DNA of 64,000 bases, from the NCBI RefSeq assembly GCF_016545825.1, contig NC_052615.1, forward strand, positions 32,947,516-33,011,515, written 5' to 3'. This document shows, piece after piece, positions 23,700 through 35,332 of this stretch; within the stretch, counting starts at the first letter, position 1; each line of letters starts with the position of its first letter. Under the pieces are notes generated by a model that ran no database searches, was not told the DNA's origin, and saw nothing but the letters and a program-made list of their open reading frames with translations. Made by a program: the position numbers and the translations under genes. Source of the DNA: Eucalyptus grandis. Lineage: Eukaryota; Streptophyta; Magnoliopsida; Myrtales; Myrtaceae.

Positions 23700-26600
23700 A
23701 GGAAGTTTCATCACGGTTGTTGTAATATAATGCAGAAATGCCAATAAACCTTGCAATTAAATCAATGCAAAATCATTAGAGAAATAAACAAGGAACATTA
23801 ATAACACTAGAAATTTACGTAGTTCAACCCAAGTGTTGATACCTACACCATAGGGAAAGCTAGTAACAAATAATTCACTAATCAATCAAAGAATTATAGA
23901 GTCACTCACACGCTTAAGTATTTTTTATACCTACATTACACCTTAACCCAGAGTGTTTTGCCTTACAAATTATCATCTCATTGCCTGAAACACTTACGTT
24001 TCCACAAAGAAAACAACACAATTTGGGTGTAAAGTCCTTCACACAAATCACTATTTGAAGCTTCCTTCATAAGCAGCTCAATCAATGATCGATCAAATTG
24101 TCGAATCTCAAGTGAGCAACGGCTTTTCTTATTTAAAGTCGTTTCTTTATTTAAAAATCTACCACCTAAGTAAATCAAAAGATTATCATTTGAAAGGAAA
24201 GTAAGAAAAATTGAAGTCTGATTAGGACTCTTTCCCTTATGCCTCATCTAACACAAATCGGTTTACATCATTTAATTTGGTTAGGTCTCATACACAGCTT
24301 AAACTTGAGGCATTAATTTAACAATTTCCACATTGGTTCAACGTTAAAGGCAAGTCATAATGCTCATCATCTATGCTAGCTCTCCCAACGCCTCAATGGA
24401 AACTCAACTATCACATATGTTTGTGAAACCCAAGCAAGGTTTAAATTATTTAGAGGAATGAGGTTGTTCCACATGTTCCTAGGATTCTCCACCGTAAGAA
24501 GTTTCTTTGCAATCCTAACGTAGAAATTTCAATCATCAATGAGTTCAATTCTCCTGCGATATTTCTAACTTTTACTTTGTACTATTCATGGTATAACTCA
24601 AACAACCAATAACACTAATATGTTAAACGAATGACAAATGTTTCACATCCATCGAAGTACACAGTGATAGACTAGACAATTCACGATACATAGCAAGTAG
24701 GGTACTCACAGAATTTTTCAACTGCATGTTGAACGGTCTTCAAATTTTCCAATGTAACTCTCCCAAATCACTCGCAATATTCCAATAGTCTCTCTACATC
24801 TTCATACTTGAAGTTGTCTTTACTATGCCCAAAAACTATTTATTTCAATATCTACATACAATTGTATTCACTGCTTCATCCTATAAATCTTTATCTAATC
24901 CAACATTTAAGAGTAAAGAGTGAGACATCAACAACAGCACGATGTTTCACTATGTCTTCCTCTGTGCAAAATCGAGCTAAGCTCATCAAAACAAAATGCA
25001 ACTCTTTATCAATTCTCAAACTTATGATCTTTTTTCCTATCTGCCTTTAAATCATCGTTTTTCATGACTTGAACCAACCAAACACCTTGCTCTTGTGTTT
25101 AAGAAGACAAATCCATACTTCCTTTAAAAAATCATCAACAAATGACAATACATACCTAGCACTCCCCCAAACAAGACTTGAGAGGGCCCCCATAAGTCTA
25201 AGTATATGTAGCCTATGATCTCCAAGATTTGGTGAATTTCTATGCTAAACTTCACTCTTTGCTGACTCTACATATCGTAGTGTTCACAAAAGTTAAGCTT
25301 CCCAATTTGATGGTCTCTTAATAGACCCCTTCGACTCAAAACAATCATCTCTCTCACATTCGTGTGTCTAAGTCTTATTGCCACACTTGTGTTTTGTCCT
25401 AACTAGAAGTATTAAAGAATCTAGCAAACAAGCCAATCACTATCTTTCCCTAGAAGAATTACAATCCACGGTCTATCTTCCCCCACAACATAGTAAGCAC
25501 ACCTCAATAGACCTTTATAACTTCTCCACCTTAAATATAGATTCAATATCCAAACTTGTCAAGAGCACTCAATGAGATAAGATTATTTCTCAACTCTAGT
25601 ACATGCCTTGCATTTGTCAATATCCGTATCACTCCATCATGCATCTTAATGTGAGCTATTCTAATCCATACTACTTCATAAGTAGCATCGTCTTCCATAA
25701 ACACCTTGCTACCCTCTGTGCAATGATAAGTAGTGTATATGAGAGATCATGTGATGAAAACATTTTGAGTCAAGCACCCAATAGTCACTTGATGAACTAA
25801 TGGTAATTGCTAACACAACAATGATATCACTAGAGCTATTATGTGTTGCGGTAACAATATTACATTCACTTGCAAACTCCACCTTAACTCATTTACCCCA
25901 GTACGTTGGACAATCTCTCTAGTGCCCTACCCATCACAGTGATAACATGGGTGATTTCAAATATTAGACTTTGATTTAGAACAACTCTTTTATGCGTTAC
26001 CTCTAGACTCTCTTCGTTCATCTCTATCTCGGATAAACAAATCTTGTGTTAGAGTTAATATTTGTACACTTGTAATAAATTTACTAAAAAATAATTTTTT
26101 GATCATAAAAAATCTAAAACTAGTATACATATAACAAATTTATCTCGAAATGATTTTTTAATCTTGAAAAACCATAAACCAATATACATGTAATAAATTT
26201 ACTCAAAATTAATTTTTTAATCATCAAAATCCATAAATCGGTACATGTGTAACAAATTTACTCTCCGTAAGTTTATGTTAAATTTTACTGTCAAATTCCC
26301 AAGTTAGATGACACATGGTGGATGACAAGTATACCAATTTTGGGTTTTATTTTTTGTTTGTCATATGTGTATCGGTTTTTATGATTTTTCGTGATACTAA
26401 TCCAATTTAGCGGATGGTATATATTGTCATAAATGTATCATTTTGGGTTTTTTGCCGACAAAAAAATTAGTTTTGGATAAATTTATGACAGGTATACCGG
26501 TTTATGATTTTTTGCGGTCAAAAAATTAATTTGAGGTAAATTTACACTTTGGGATTTTTTGCGATCAAAAAATTAATTTGGGATAAATTTGTTACATGTG

Positions 26601-27130
26601 TACTAATTTAAAGTTTTTAGTAGTCAAAAAATTTGTTTGGGCTATATTTGTCATAAATGTATTAATTTGAGGTTTTTCATGGTATTTGCCCTTTGCGTTA
26701 TCTTCTTTTGTCACTTCTTAGATAAGAAGGCAAACTTTGCCTCTTCCAAAATAATTTGGTAGAGATGCCAACAACACCATATCTTGTTTCTCAAGGCTTT
26801 ATTGACGTTTTTTAATTCTATAATGAACTTGTTAAACTCATCTAAGTGGGCTCGGATAGATGTGCCCACATCATTTTTTTCTCTTTTCCCTCGCAAACCT
26901 TTTGTCCCGCTATTCTATATACGTCGCTATACACTTGAGTCACATGTCAGCGGGAACTTTCCTTATTTAAGTTCACTTCTTTATCTGAATCGGCCGCCCC
27001 AGTATATCCAAGATTATCACTTGTCTCATCAAATTATGACTCTCTCCCTTACGTCTCATCTAACACGGATTTGTCTACATCCTCCACTCGGGTCTCCAAC
27101 ACGGTTCAGACTTCAGATATTAATTCAACA
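23700..27130 (-). mobile_element. Decayed Copia retrotransposon with both LTR ends recognisable
   Basis: On the minus strand the pieces run in the canonical order: a gag zinc knuckle CYHCDG (about 25,935), a decayed protease YWVLDSK in place of the expected DSG (about 25,780), GAG-pre-integrase LRHTNVREMIVLSRRG then KLNFCEHYD (about 25,265-25,385), integrase YIYLDLWGPS and LSFVDDFLKEVWICLLK (about 25,090-25,210), and a later LLLNVGLDKDL-like block (about 24,865-24,910). Stops interrupt all of them. Matching LTR-start sequences, TGTTRAATTAAT on the minus strand, begin at 27,130 and at 24,323, each followed by similar DNA including a ctcatctaacac word. This supports a 5' LTR at about 26,700-27,130 and a 3' LTR at about 23,700-24,323. 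A foldback repeat (26,045-26,690) sits between the 5' LTR and gag. Confidence 0.72.
26045..26690. repeat. Foldback repeat, copy 3 (inside the Copia remnant)
   Basis: This is the clearest copy of the family. The left arm (to about 26,280) repeats the word group 'acatgtaataaatttactc / aattttttaatcat / aaaatccataa'. The right arm (from about 26,330) carries the reverse complement several times (aaaaaattaatttgggataa, ttacatgtgtac). Sub-repeat spacing is about 50-60 bp. It lies between the LTR and the gag remnant, so it most likely inserted into the retrotransposon. Confidence 0.7.
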
Positions 27131-27195
27131 ATGATCACGTATAAAATAATACATGGGACGATGACCGAGATGCTGTTCGTAACCACTCGCGAAGG

Positions 27196-27519
27196 TTACG
27201 GAAATAGAGGAATGGCCAAGAGACCCTTTGGAGAGAAATTAAAAATGTAAGTTGAAATCTGCATGTACTGAGAATCACTGCTTACGTAACATCCACCAGT
27301 TCTTAGGTCTTTGAAAAACAATAGGAGGTGCAATAGCTTATTGAGCTCTTGACACCAAATCCATCTAAAATAAGACGCAAAGTGGAAACCGAAGTACTTC
27401 ACTAATTCACGGGAAGATAATCTCGTTCGAACGTCTCGATCCAATGCCGACTCGAGCCGCTCATCCGCCAACTTCTCCGGGACCTCAGGCATCCCTCCTC
27501 TCGCTGCATTTCCACTCAT
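27196..27519 (-). other. Unrecognised 107-codon reading frame
   Basis: A minus-strand frame from an ATG at 27,519 begins MSGNAARGGMPEVPEKLADE and has a more protein-like composition in its first ~45 residues (alternating charged residues, RLSSRELVKYFGFHF) than most frames in the repeats. Upstream on the same strand near 27,800-27,870 another short stretch reads IGPIARALDGDEGLAM. I recognise neither. They could be exons of a broken gene or chance. No splice model could be supported. Confidence 0.22.
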
Positions 27520-28004
27520 TCTCTGTTTAGCTTCTTGAGCATTCAATCTGTCCCGAAAACGCAATATTCTCCGCATCTCGCAATTCAAACAAAAGGAAAA
27601 AAACAAGAGAGAAATCAATCACTAAAGCTCGAGATCACGAAGGACTATTATAGAGATGCGACACCCGAGCGAGCGGATACGCAAAGCGATCCTGTCCCAA
27701 TCGATAACATGGTAAAGGGAGAAGAAAACAAGAACAGGAGAAAGAACGACAACGCGTCACGCTTCTTCACCTACGCAGGAGCAGCGTTGCCTGCTCCAAC
27801 GTGATGCACATGGCGAGGCCTTCGTCTCCGTCCAATGCACGCGCTATGGGACCTATCGCGAAACCAGAAACGAACTATCAAAATTTAAAAAAGAGCCCAA
27901 ACGTGTCTGTGCTCGCTGCATTCTATATTCTAAAATGTGTAATATATTTTCCACGCGGGTACCTCTTAATCTTTCTTAATTCCCTCCTTGTCCCACATCG
28001 CGAT

Positions 28005-28757
28005 TCACGTTCTTTCTTTATCGTCAAAGTGATGCACTCGAAGCTGGTGGAGCCAAGCACAAGCGACCTTATCTCTCACACATAGTGGAGTATCTACGTG
28101 TTTTTGGCTTAGATCGATGTCGTGGGGACCGTAATACAGCGAACGCGTGAGGAAAAAAACGAAACAGCGCGAATCTCCGAGCGAAGGATACCATGCAGGG
28201 CGCATCTGAGGAGGAGGTGGACTCCACTTTAGCCCCCCATGCAACTGACCTCGATTAGTCTCGAGCTGGGGCAGAACGTTGCCGCAACGATCTCTGGTTG
28301 AAGGGCACTTTCTGAAACTCGCACAGCACCCAGACACGACCGGAAAGCTAGGGTAGACCGTTGTCTTCCCGGTCTTGCTCACTCGTTTATTCGTTTTTAG
28401 GGTTTCGGTCGATAGCGTTACTTCTTTGTGGTCCTCTATTTCGCCTGTTTTCGCCGTCCAATTACGACGGGGAGATGATGTCGAAGTAGACATGACCGCC
28501 TCCCTTTGCTCGCTGCCAACGCCATAGTTGAAATCGAATTGGCTGACTTTTTCCTGGTTGAATTCCCGCTTCCTGGTCGACAAGTTCCTCGGAGTCTTAT
28601 TCCAGGGTTCTCTCGGGAGCAAGACGAGATTATGTGAACACAGTTGGTCAGTGGATTGGTTCAGATTTGTGTCTTGGAGAACATGGGAGACGTCGCAAAA
28701 AAAAAAGCCAATGTCGTCGTAGCAAACTGATGTTGACGAAACTCGTTCAAATTCCAT
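28005..28757 (-). other. Orphan 250-codon reading frame
   Basis: A single open frame of 250 residues starts with ATG at 28,757. It has no domain, signal peptide or membrane segment that I recognise and is rich in Ser, Thr, Arg and Cys, a composition consistent with a chance frame in non-coding DNA. Its length is unusual for this AT-rich region, so it is recorded, but no function or expression is claimed. Confidence 0.2.
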
Positions 28758-29540
28758 GACTTTGTAGCTTGATTTTTCCCCTCCCGAGCTTTAGGAAGAA
28801 AAGGAACAGCTCGTGTAACTTGGTGTGTCGGTGATTAGGAATAGTAGTGCCATGGACTTTGAAGGACATGCGATGTTTGACATATTGATTGTTAAAGCAT
28901 ACGTCAACCAGTTTGATCCAAACACTCATCAGCGCACGGTCGTGGACCGTGTGCACCCTCAGAGGCCTTGGGCAATTGAATATTGCTTAATATTGAACCG
29001 ATCAAACTTAGACTGGCCTTGAAAAACAAAGACCATTGGATGAAATGTTGATCGAGATCAATTGAGTAATTCGACCATAAATCAAGTTCTTAATTTGCTC
29101 AGTAGGTGTATATGCCAATTATTACATTTAATTCGCCGGTCCAATAAATCGAGAGAACGTATCTTGTTATATATTTTGTATTACTTTATGACCGTATGTA
29201 TCTCTAGGTCTAAAATAATAATTAACTATATTCCAACTTGTATGTCAATTTCGAAATACACACGGTCAAGCAGATTACTTGCTGAGGATTCTTGAATTTT
29301 ATAGACGTGTACACATTCTAGGTCAAAATCAACGTTAGATGATCGAATGAGATCGAAAACGCCGAGTCCTAAACCGCGAAAGGTCCACGTAGATTAAAAA
29401 AAAATTGGAAATGGAAAAAGAAAATAACTTTTAAGCATTCCACTTTTCACGACCTACTCCAACTGCCAACTAAAAGTCGGTGGGGCCCAAGAGGAGGAAA
29501 AAGGACAGTAGTGCCCCTTCATCTCCTGACATCTCCTCTG
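28758..29540. other. Intergenic DNA upstream of the PLA1 gene
   Basis: No exon or known repeat was recognised. The sequence becomes more GC-rich towards 29,500, where the promoter of the lipase gene begins. Confidence 0.45.
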
Positions 29541-29550
29541 CTGGTGCGGG

Positions 29551-29769
29551 GGCATTTCCGTCAAATCGCCATTAAGCCGCGGCCGGCCTGCCGCGCTGAC
29601 CTGTTGCCACGTCATCCGGGAGGCATTTCCGTCAAATCAAGATCGAGCCGCGGACTGCGCTCTCTCGAGTTTTGGTGAACCGCGTACGCCGCCCGCCATA
29701 CGAGCGGGTGCGAATCGTAATTACGAGCCAAAAGCCAGGGTAAAGAGTTTACATTTTCGACTATATATA
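29551..29769 (+). promoter_or_regulatory. PLA1 promoter with duplicated 17-bp element and TATA box
   Basis: GGCATTTCCGTCAAATC occurs exactly twice, at 29,551-29,567 and 29,622-29,638, each followed by a GCCGCGG within about 20 bases (29,576-29,582 and 29,646-29,652). A CCACGTCA ACGT-core motif lies between them near 29,608. TATATATA is at 29,762-29,769, about 80 bases before the ATG. The duplicated block could be a regulatory module; that is inferred from its position. Confidence 0.55.
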
Positions 29770-29849
29770 CGCAACTTCGTCCCGGCTAAGCCACTCGGTT
29801 TCGACTCTCTTTCTCTTTCTCTATCTCTGGAGCTCGTGCAGACATTTCA

Positions 29850-31454
29850 ATGGCGATCGGCGCTATCAATCTTCACATGTTTCAGACTGCTTGCGGCGGA
29901 GCCAGCTTCAAGCGCCGCCTCTCATCGCTAAACCCTTCGGCATCTTCGGCGGCCGCCGCCGTCAGACCCATCACCTCCACCGAGTCGGCTCGGAAACAGC
30001 TCGCCAACCTCGACCGCGTCCTCCAGAAGGAATCCACGCCGGCCTTGTCGCTCCCGCAAGGGCCGCAAAAGCCAGCTTCCGAGCCAGACTTTGGGTTCGG
30101 CACGTCGTCGTCGTCGTCGTCGAAGAAAAGGGGCAGGGGACTGTTGCAGCGCTTGAACTTGAGTCGAATCTGGCCCGAAATCAAAGCGGCCGCGGAGGAG
30201 ATGTCCCCGCGCCGCCTCGGCCGGCTCCGGCGGCTCCTGTCGAAGAACCCGGAGTATTCCCCGAGGAACGGCCTCGGGAGCCGGTGGCGGCAGTACCACG
30301 GCTGCGACGACTGGGGGGGCCTTCTCGATCCGCTCGACGAGAACCTCCGGCGGGAGATGATCCGGTACGGTGAGCTGGTGCAGGCGGCCTACCAGGCGTT
30401 CAACTCGAACCCCGCCATGCCGACGGAGGAGGCGCCGATGCCCCACCACGTGGCGCTGCCGGATAAGTCTTATAAGGTGACGAAGAGCCTGTACGCCACT
30501 TCGGCGGTCGGGCTCCCCAAGTGGGTGGACGACGTGGCTCCGGACCTCGGTTGGTTGACGCAGCGGTCGAGCTGGGTCGGTTACGTTGCGGTGTGCGACG
30601 ACAGGAGGGAGATACAGCGGATGGGCCGCAGAGACGTCGTGATCGCCCTGCGGGGGACCGCGACGTGTCTCGAGTGGGCGGAGAACTTTCGGACTAAGCT
30701 AGCACCGATATCGAGTACCGAAGATCCCAAATCCAAGGTCGGATCTGGGTTCCTGAGCTTGTTCAAAACTCCTGGAGCTCACGTGCCGAGCTTGGCGGAG
30801 TCGGTCGTTGAGGAAGTCCAACGGCTCATGGAACTCTACAAGGGCGAGACCCTCAGCATCACCATCACCGGTCACAGCCTCGGCGCAGCGCTAGCATTAC
30901 TAGTGGCCGATGAGCTAACAACACGCGTGGCAGAGCTGCCGTCGCTCGCGGTGTTCTCTTTCGGAGGACCTCGGGTCGGGAACAGCGCTTTTGCGGACCG
31001 AATCCGTTCGAAGAATGTCAAGGTCTTGAGGATCGTGAACGACCAGGACGTGATCACCAGAGTGCCCGGGATGTTCCTGAGCGACGATTTAGAACGCAAA
31101 CTGAAAGAGACGGTCGACGGCATGCTCGAAAACGGGCAGATGCCTTGGGACTCCTACTCGCACGCGGGGACGGAGCTGCGCCTCGACACGAGGAAGTCGC
31201 CGTACCTGAAGCCGAACGCCGACGTCGCCTGCTGCCACGACCTGGAGGCATACCTACATCTCGTGGACGGGTTCATGGCCTCGAATTGCCCCTTCAGAGC
31301 GAACGCGAAGCGTAGTCTAGTGAAGTTGCTAAACGAACAAAGAACTAACGTGAAGAAGCTGTACACGAGCAAGGCCAATGCCTTAACTTTGAATGTAGAA
31401 AGGGGGCAAATTAGACCTCCCAACATGGCTAGCTGCTTGCCTAGCCCATCTTAA
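29850..31454 (+). CDS. Class I phospholipase A1, chloroplastic (PLA1-I beta2-like, DAD1 family)
   Basis: Intronless 534-residue lipase. The first ~100 residues are Ser/Ala/Arg-rich with few acidic residues, fitting a plastid transit peptide. The lipase-3 core follows: [18 protein letters not shown] (146-163), [14 protein letters not shown] (212-225), the [17 protein letters not shown] region (264-280), and nucleophile elbow GHSLG with Ser343. The likely acid is Asp400 in [11 protein letters not shown]. The likely His is in [16 protein letters not shown] (460-475). This family removes sn-1 acyl chains from phospho- and galactolipids; DAD1 starts jasmonate synthesis this way. The [16 protein letters not shown] stretch is closer to my recollection of the At4g16820 type (beta2) than to gamma forms. 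All catalytic residues are present, so activity is expected. The start is the first ATG after the TATA box. Confidence 0.93.
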   Translation: MAIGAINLHMFQTACGGASFKRRLSSLNPSASSAAAAVRPITSTESARKQLANLDRVLQKESTPALSLPQGPQKPASEPDFGFGTSSSSSSKKRGRGLLQRLNLSRIWPEIKAAAEEMSPRRLGRLRRLLSKNPEYSPRNGLGSRWRQYHGCDDWGGLLDPLDENLRREMIRYGELVQAAYQAFNSNPAMPTEEAPMPHHVALPDKSYKVTKSLYATSAVGLPKWVDDVAPDLGWLTQRSSWVGYVAVCDDRREIQRMGRRDVVIALRGTATCLEWAENFRTKLAPISSTEDPKSKVGSGFLSLFKTPGAHVPSLAESVVEEVQRLMELYKGETLSITITGHSLGAALALLVADELTTRVAELPSLAVFSFGGPRVGNSAFADRIRSKNVKVLRIVNDQDVITRVPGMFLSDDLERKLKETVDGMLENGQMPWDSYSHAGTELRLDTRKSPYLKPNADVACCHDLEAYLHLVDGFMASNCPFRANAKRSLVKLLNEQRTNVKKLYTSKANALTLNVERGQIRPPNMASCLPSPS

Positions 31455-32260
31455 CAAAGTTGCCTTCTTAGTTTCAGACATCATTCGTGTTTTCTAAACA
31501 AAGAACAACCGCGAAACTTTAACTATGTCCGCGATTAATATGCACAGATGATTCCCTAATTGATGAGATCATTCTCGGCGCACGAACGTTCTCCTGTAGT
31601 ATCGAAATCTGCCGTGAAGTTCACTGAGGAAGAATTTGAGACCTCGTCTCGCCTTACGTTTGAGTGTCGTGCTGGGTGTGCTTCTCTTTGGTCAAGCGCC
31701 TGAAAAGAGCAGGGCAACTGACAACCGGGTCTTGCAAACGCCGACACGCGGAGCGGCGAGGATCGCTTGGCGAACGAGCAGAAGTTCAAATTGGTGCGCC
31801 GATGTTGTGATGACTTCAACCTTGAAAAGTCGCACAGTTCTGCACCGACGGGGCAAAAGGGTAAACAGGCGGTGAAGTTGGACAAGTTCTTTAAAAGGTT
31901 TTTTTTGGGATTCCTAACGGTTGACAAGTTCTCGGTCGTTGAAATGGTGGTTACCCCGGACCGTCGGTGTCGCATCTCCCGTCGCTATTGCCATCTGCCT
32001 CCGAGGATCCAGCCAATTTTTCAGAGGGAGTTTCGTATTGTCGTCAATCTACGTTATTTACAGAACCCAACTTTTCGAATTTGATGTCCCGATATTCAAA
32101 TGACCAAAACGTCATAATCTATGATCTTAATATGGAAAAAATGAATAAAATATTATGCATCGACATCTTCGCACGGCTTGCCTAGCAAATCTCCAATTCA
32201 TATTCATATTCCCCATTGAAAATCCTCGCAAATAAAAACTGATGGAAAGGTAGACGGAGG
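31455..32260. other. PLA1 3' region and intergenic DNA
   Basis: Contains the probable 3' UTR. The reading frames at 31,556-31,975 and 31,767-32,084 overlap on opposite strands and show no domain. Nothing else was recognised. Confidence 0.45.
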
Positions 32261-32269
32261 AAGAAAAGG

Positions 32270-33620
32270 GTGGAAAAATGTATTACTTTCTCATATCAAA
32301 GATGTATGTGTACAACCTTATTTATTGTAAAACTGGAGTCGGGTTTGCCTCAAAACCCGGTGGACCCGAATTGGTTTGGTTCAGAAATTGCCAACCCAGT
32401 TCAGGAACCGGATTGGGCTCAGTAGCGAGATGTGGGCCTCCTCCTGGCCCACTATTTCCTCAGAAATTCCTTGGGCTAACCTTGATGGATTTGCCTGGCC
32501 GTGTGTGGGCTGAACTTGAATGGGAAAACAACGGACGAACGGGCCCGAGAAAAACTGCCCTGAATGGGCCTGAACTGGAGCTGGCCCTGGGAAAGGTTGC
32601 CCTTGTCGAGCCTGATTTGGCCGCCCGTGTTCTCTTCGGTCACCCTGGGTACATCAATGCGTGCATCCGAAGGTGGGTCACTGGGGCTATGCGATGCGCT
32701 AAAATTAGGAATGAGCATGGTTCAGGTGAGCGATTCTTGAATTTTAGTGTGAGCACAGTCTATGTGGACGGTTCCCAATTTTAGGAACTGCCTATTGGTC
32801 TTATGAACCCACTCCGAAACCGATCAAATTACAGTCCAATTCCCCAATGGATCTATGAAACTAGTTATCAATCTCTATAAATTGAATTCATCAATTAATA
32901 TCATAGTATATCTAGTTTCTATTTATGCTCTTAAAATGAGTCGTTGGCTCTCAATTTCACACATGACAATAGAGCATTGCAATGTTTATGGACATCTACC
33001 AATCGATTCTCTTCTTCCTCTTCATTTTGTTTATTTTGTTTTTGCCGAGAAAGCAAGTAAATACATTATTAGAACCAAAAAAAAAAAAAAACAAGTAGGA
33101 TGTTAATCCCATTACGCATCCAAGAGACAAAATTAATTAATAATATCAAATAATTGCAAATATATATGTATTTAGCCAAAAAACAATAAAATAATTGAGT
33201 AATTGAGATGGAATTTCTTTTGAAAAATATACGTGTGTACATTGGTCCAGTTTGGATGAGTAAGTAGATAGTTCAACTTCTAAAATCGGGAATCAAAGTG
33301 GTACCCACTAGTTCCACCAAATTTGAACCAAGAACCAAATCGGTCACCATGGGAACTGTAGATTCTAGGCTGGTCCAGTCCGATTCCAATTTAAGGCAAT
33401 TCCAGTTCCGTTGCATACCCTAGCCAAAATCAACCTTATGATTTTTGGGCATTTTTCTTGCAGGGTAAAGAATGGTGCGCAAAAGCTAGTCTAAATCGAG
33501 AGGCTCCAATACCATGTCACAAATTAAAATCGGCGGAAATATGTATATTCCTTTCTCGTATCAAACATGCATGTGCACAACCCTATTTGTAGTACACATA
33601 GCCTAAATAATCCTGGCAAG
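32270..33620 (-). mobile_element. Possible small LTR element (TRIM-like)
   Basis: Similar segments occur at about 32,270-32,335 (ctttctcatatcaaagatg then tgtgtacaaccttattta) and 33,540-33,600 (ctttctcgtatcaaacatg then tgtgcacaaccctattt). Just inside the second, the minus strand reads TGGTATTGGAGCC (about 33,501-33,513), a Copia-like primer-binding site. This fits a ~1.3-kb non-coding element in minus orientation with LTRs at each end. The interior contains ggaaccgg-type words and a 168-codon frame (32,278-32,784) that shows no domain. LTR limits are not resolved. Confidence 0.4.
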
Positions 33621-33936
33621 AATATATAGAAGAAAAGAAAAGAATGATTCCACGATATGCAGTATCAATCAAGGGAATCATATCAAATCAATCGGTGCCA
33701 AAGATGTCTTTGTCATATCAACAGGAGTAACGATATCTCCGACAAAAATCACCAGGATCCATCTCGAATCCGGCAAGCTCGCAACGCATGTGGAGGAACT
33801 AGTCTTGACGTGAGAGTTACGCCCCCTTGTCAATGGCAGGCTCTACGTCTATTTAGAGTAACATCTACTTTTGTTGCCCTTGTGTTGATTTTGCCTCAAA
33901 TCAATTCACATGCATGCATGCGAGAAGAACCCAAAG

Positions 33937-34277
33937 AGCGTGCAGACTGCTTCTTGAAATTTACTACTCCCGTGCATAGGATATAAAGCACTTGATTTGT
34001 TAGGGGCGTTTTCTGTTTTTGAAATTCCCGAAACACATGTTCCAAAACATGCATAAAAAAAAAACAAAAAAAAGAGTTTAAACAAATTTTTCAACACTTT
34101 TATCTTTTATCTTTTTCTTTCTTTTTTCTTTGGCCATGGCCGGCTACCGAGGCCTCGACAGCCCAGGGTCGGCGGCACCGGCCGCCAAATGAGGCTCGCC
34201 CGTTGCCCGGGGCCGCCGGCGACCAGCGTGCAGACTGCTTCTTGAAATTTACTACTCCCGTGCATAGGATATAAAGC
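33937..34277. repeat. Exact 53-bp direct repeat around a GC-rich insert
   Basis: A 53-bp sequence beginning agcgtgcagactgc and ending ggatataaagc is present without change at 33,937-33,989 and 34,225-34,277. Between the copies lie T/A-rich arms and a GC-rich core (34,135-34,224, gccatggccggc and similar). The words ttgatttgtt and ggggcgtttt also follow both copies, but after the second they are separated from it by an A-rich stretch. Confidence 0.85.
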
Positions 34278-35330
34278 GCAAAAGAAGAAAAAAAAAAGGA
34301 AAAAAAAAAATAAAATAAAATATTAAAAAATTGATTTGTTGTTTTTAGGGGCGTTTTACATTTTGTCGTGTTGGTGCAACATTCTCATCAATTGTTTAAG
34401 GAGAAAACTATCCAATCAATCATACATTCATTCATTTTGAATAGAAACATTACCAAACGTGTTATTTCAATCATTAACTTTTAAATTTGGTTAATTTAGT
34501 CTTTAAAATTTATGTGAAATTTCAATATAATTATGCCGGTCATATTTTATTGAGAACTTGTCGAAGTAATTATATATCACATAAGACGGCCGACGATGAC
34601 TGTGCTGGCTCGCAAGCGATTAAACCAAAATGGATAAATACCAAATTATGGAAAACGGCATTATATCAAGGCTTACGGTTAAAATTTACAATGCAAACGT
34701 ATCAAGATGTGGCATACTTCTTTACACAAAAGACCAAATTACGCGAAAATAACTGTATAAATTTAGCCCGCTGTAAATAAAACGAAACTGAGGTGTTCCG
34801 TGGGCGTGGAAAATTGAGGAAATCGGTAATAGCGTGGCCGCAAAGGTTCCTGGTTGTGCTGCCCACGATGGGCCAAGAAAGATTCCCTCTGAAGCAAAAG
34901 GCCTTTATAGCTCTTACAACGTCAGAGTTCTCTCTCTCTCTCTCTCTCTTCATTTTCCCTTAATACGGTCTTATTAATGAAATAAAAAGTCAATACTGTT
35001 GCTTAAAAAAATTACGAAGAAATCACGCGTGAACTTACGTATCAAAATCTACGCATTGCGAAAGTTCCGAGTATTGAGAATTAAAATAAAGTAACTAATC
35101 TATGACAAGATTTGTATTAACCAAAAAAGTAAAAAATTTGTACAGACAAGTTCTTAGTCATTCGAGCTGTTGAAAGAGGTAAATTTTCGTAACGTCTGTA
35201 TTTTTTTTTTATTTCACACTTACCAAATCTCTTTGAACGCGGAAATTAATTTTAATTTTTATTTTTTTCGCAACCATTTTTCGAAGTCATCGTGAAAGAA
35301 AAAAATAAAATTCCCTCGTTGATTTCTCGT
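34278..35330. other. Intergenic DNA before the RGG tandem pair
   Basis: Contains a poly(A)-rich stretch at 34,280-34,330 and a (CT)n run at about 34,930-34,950. No exon was recognised. Confidence 0.45.
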
Positions 35331-35332
35331 TC

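Noticed and set aside
29891..30449. Frames of 160 (plus) and 173 (minus) codons inside PLA1
   Set aside because: Alternative-frame shadows of the GC-rich lipase N-terminus.
32278..32784. 168-codon frame as a possible gene
   Set aside because: It lies in repeat-related DNA, begins within an LTR-like segment and has no domain.
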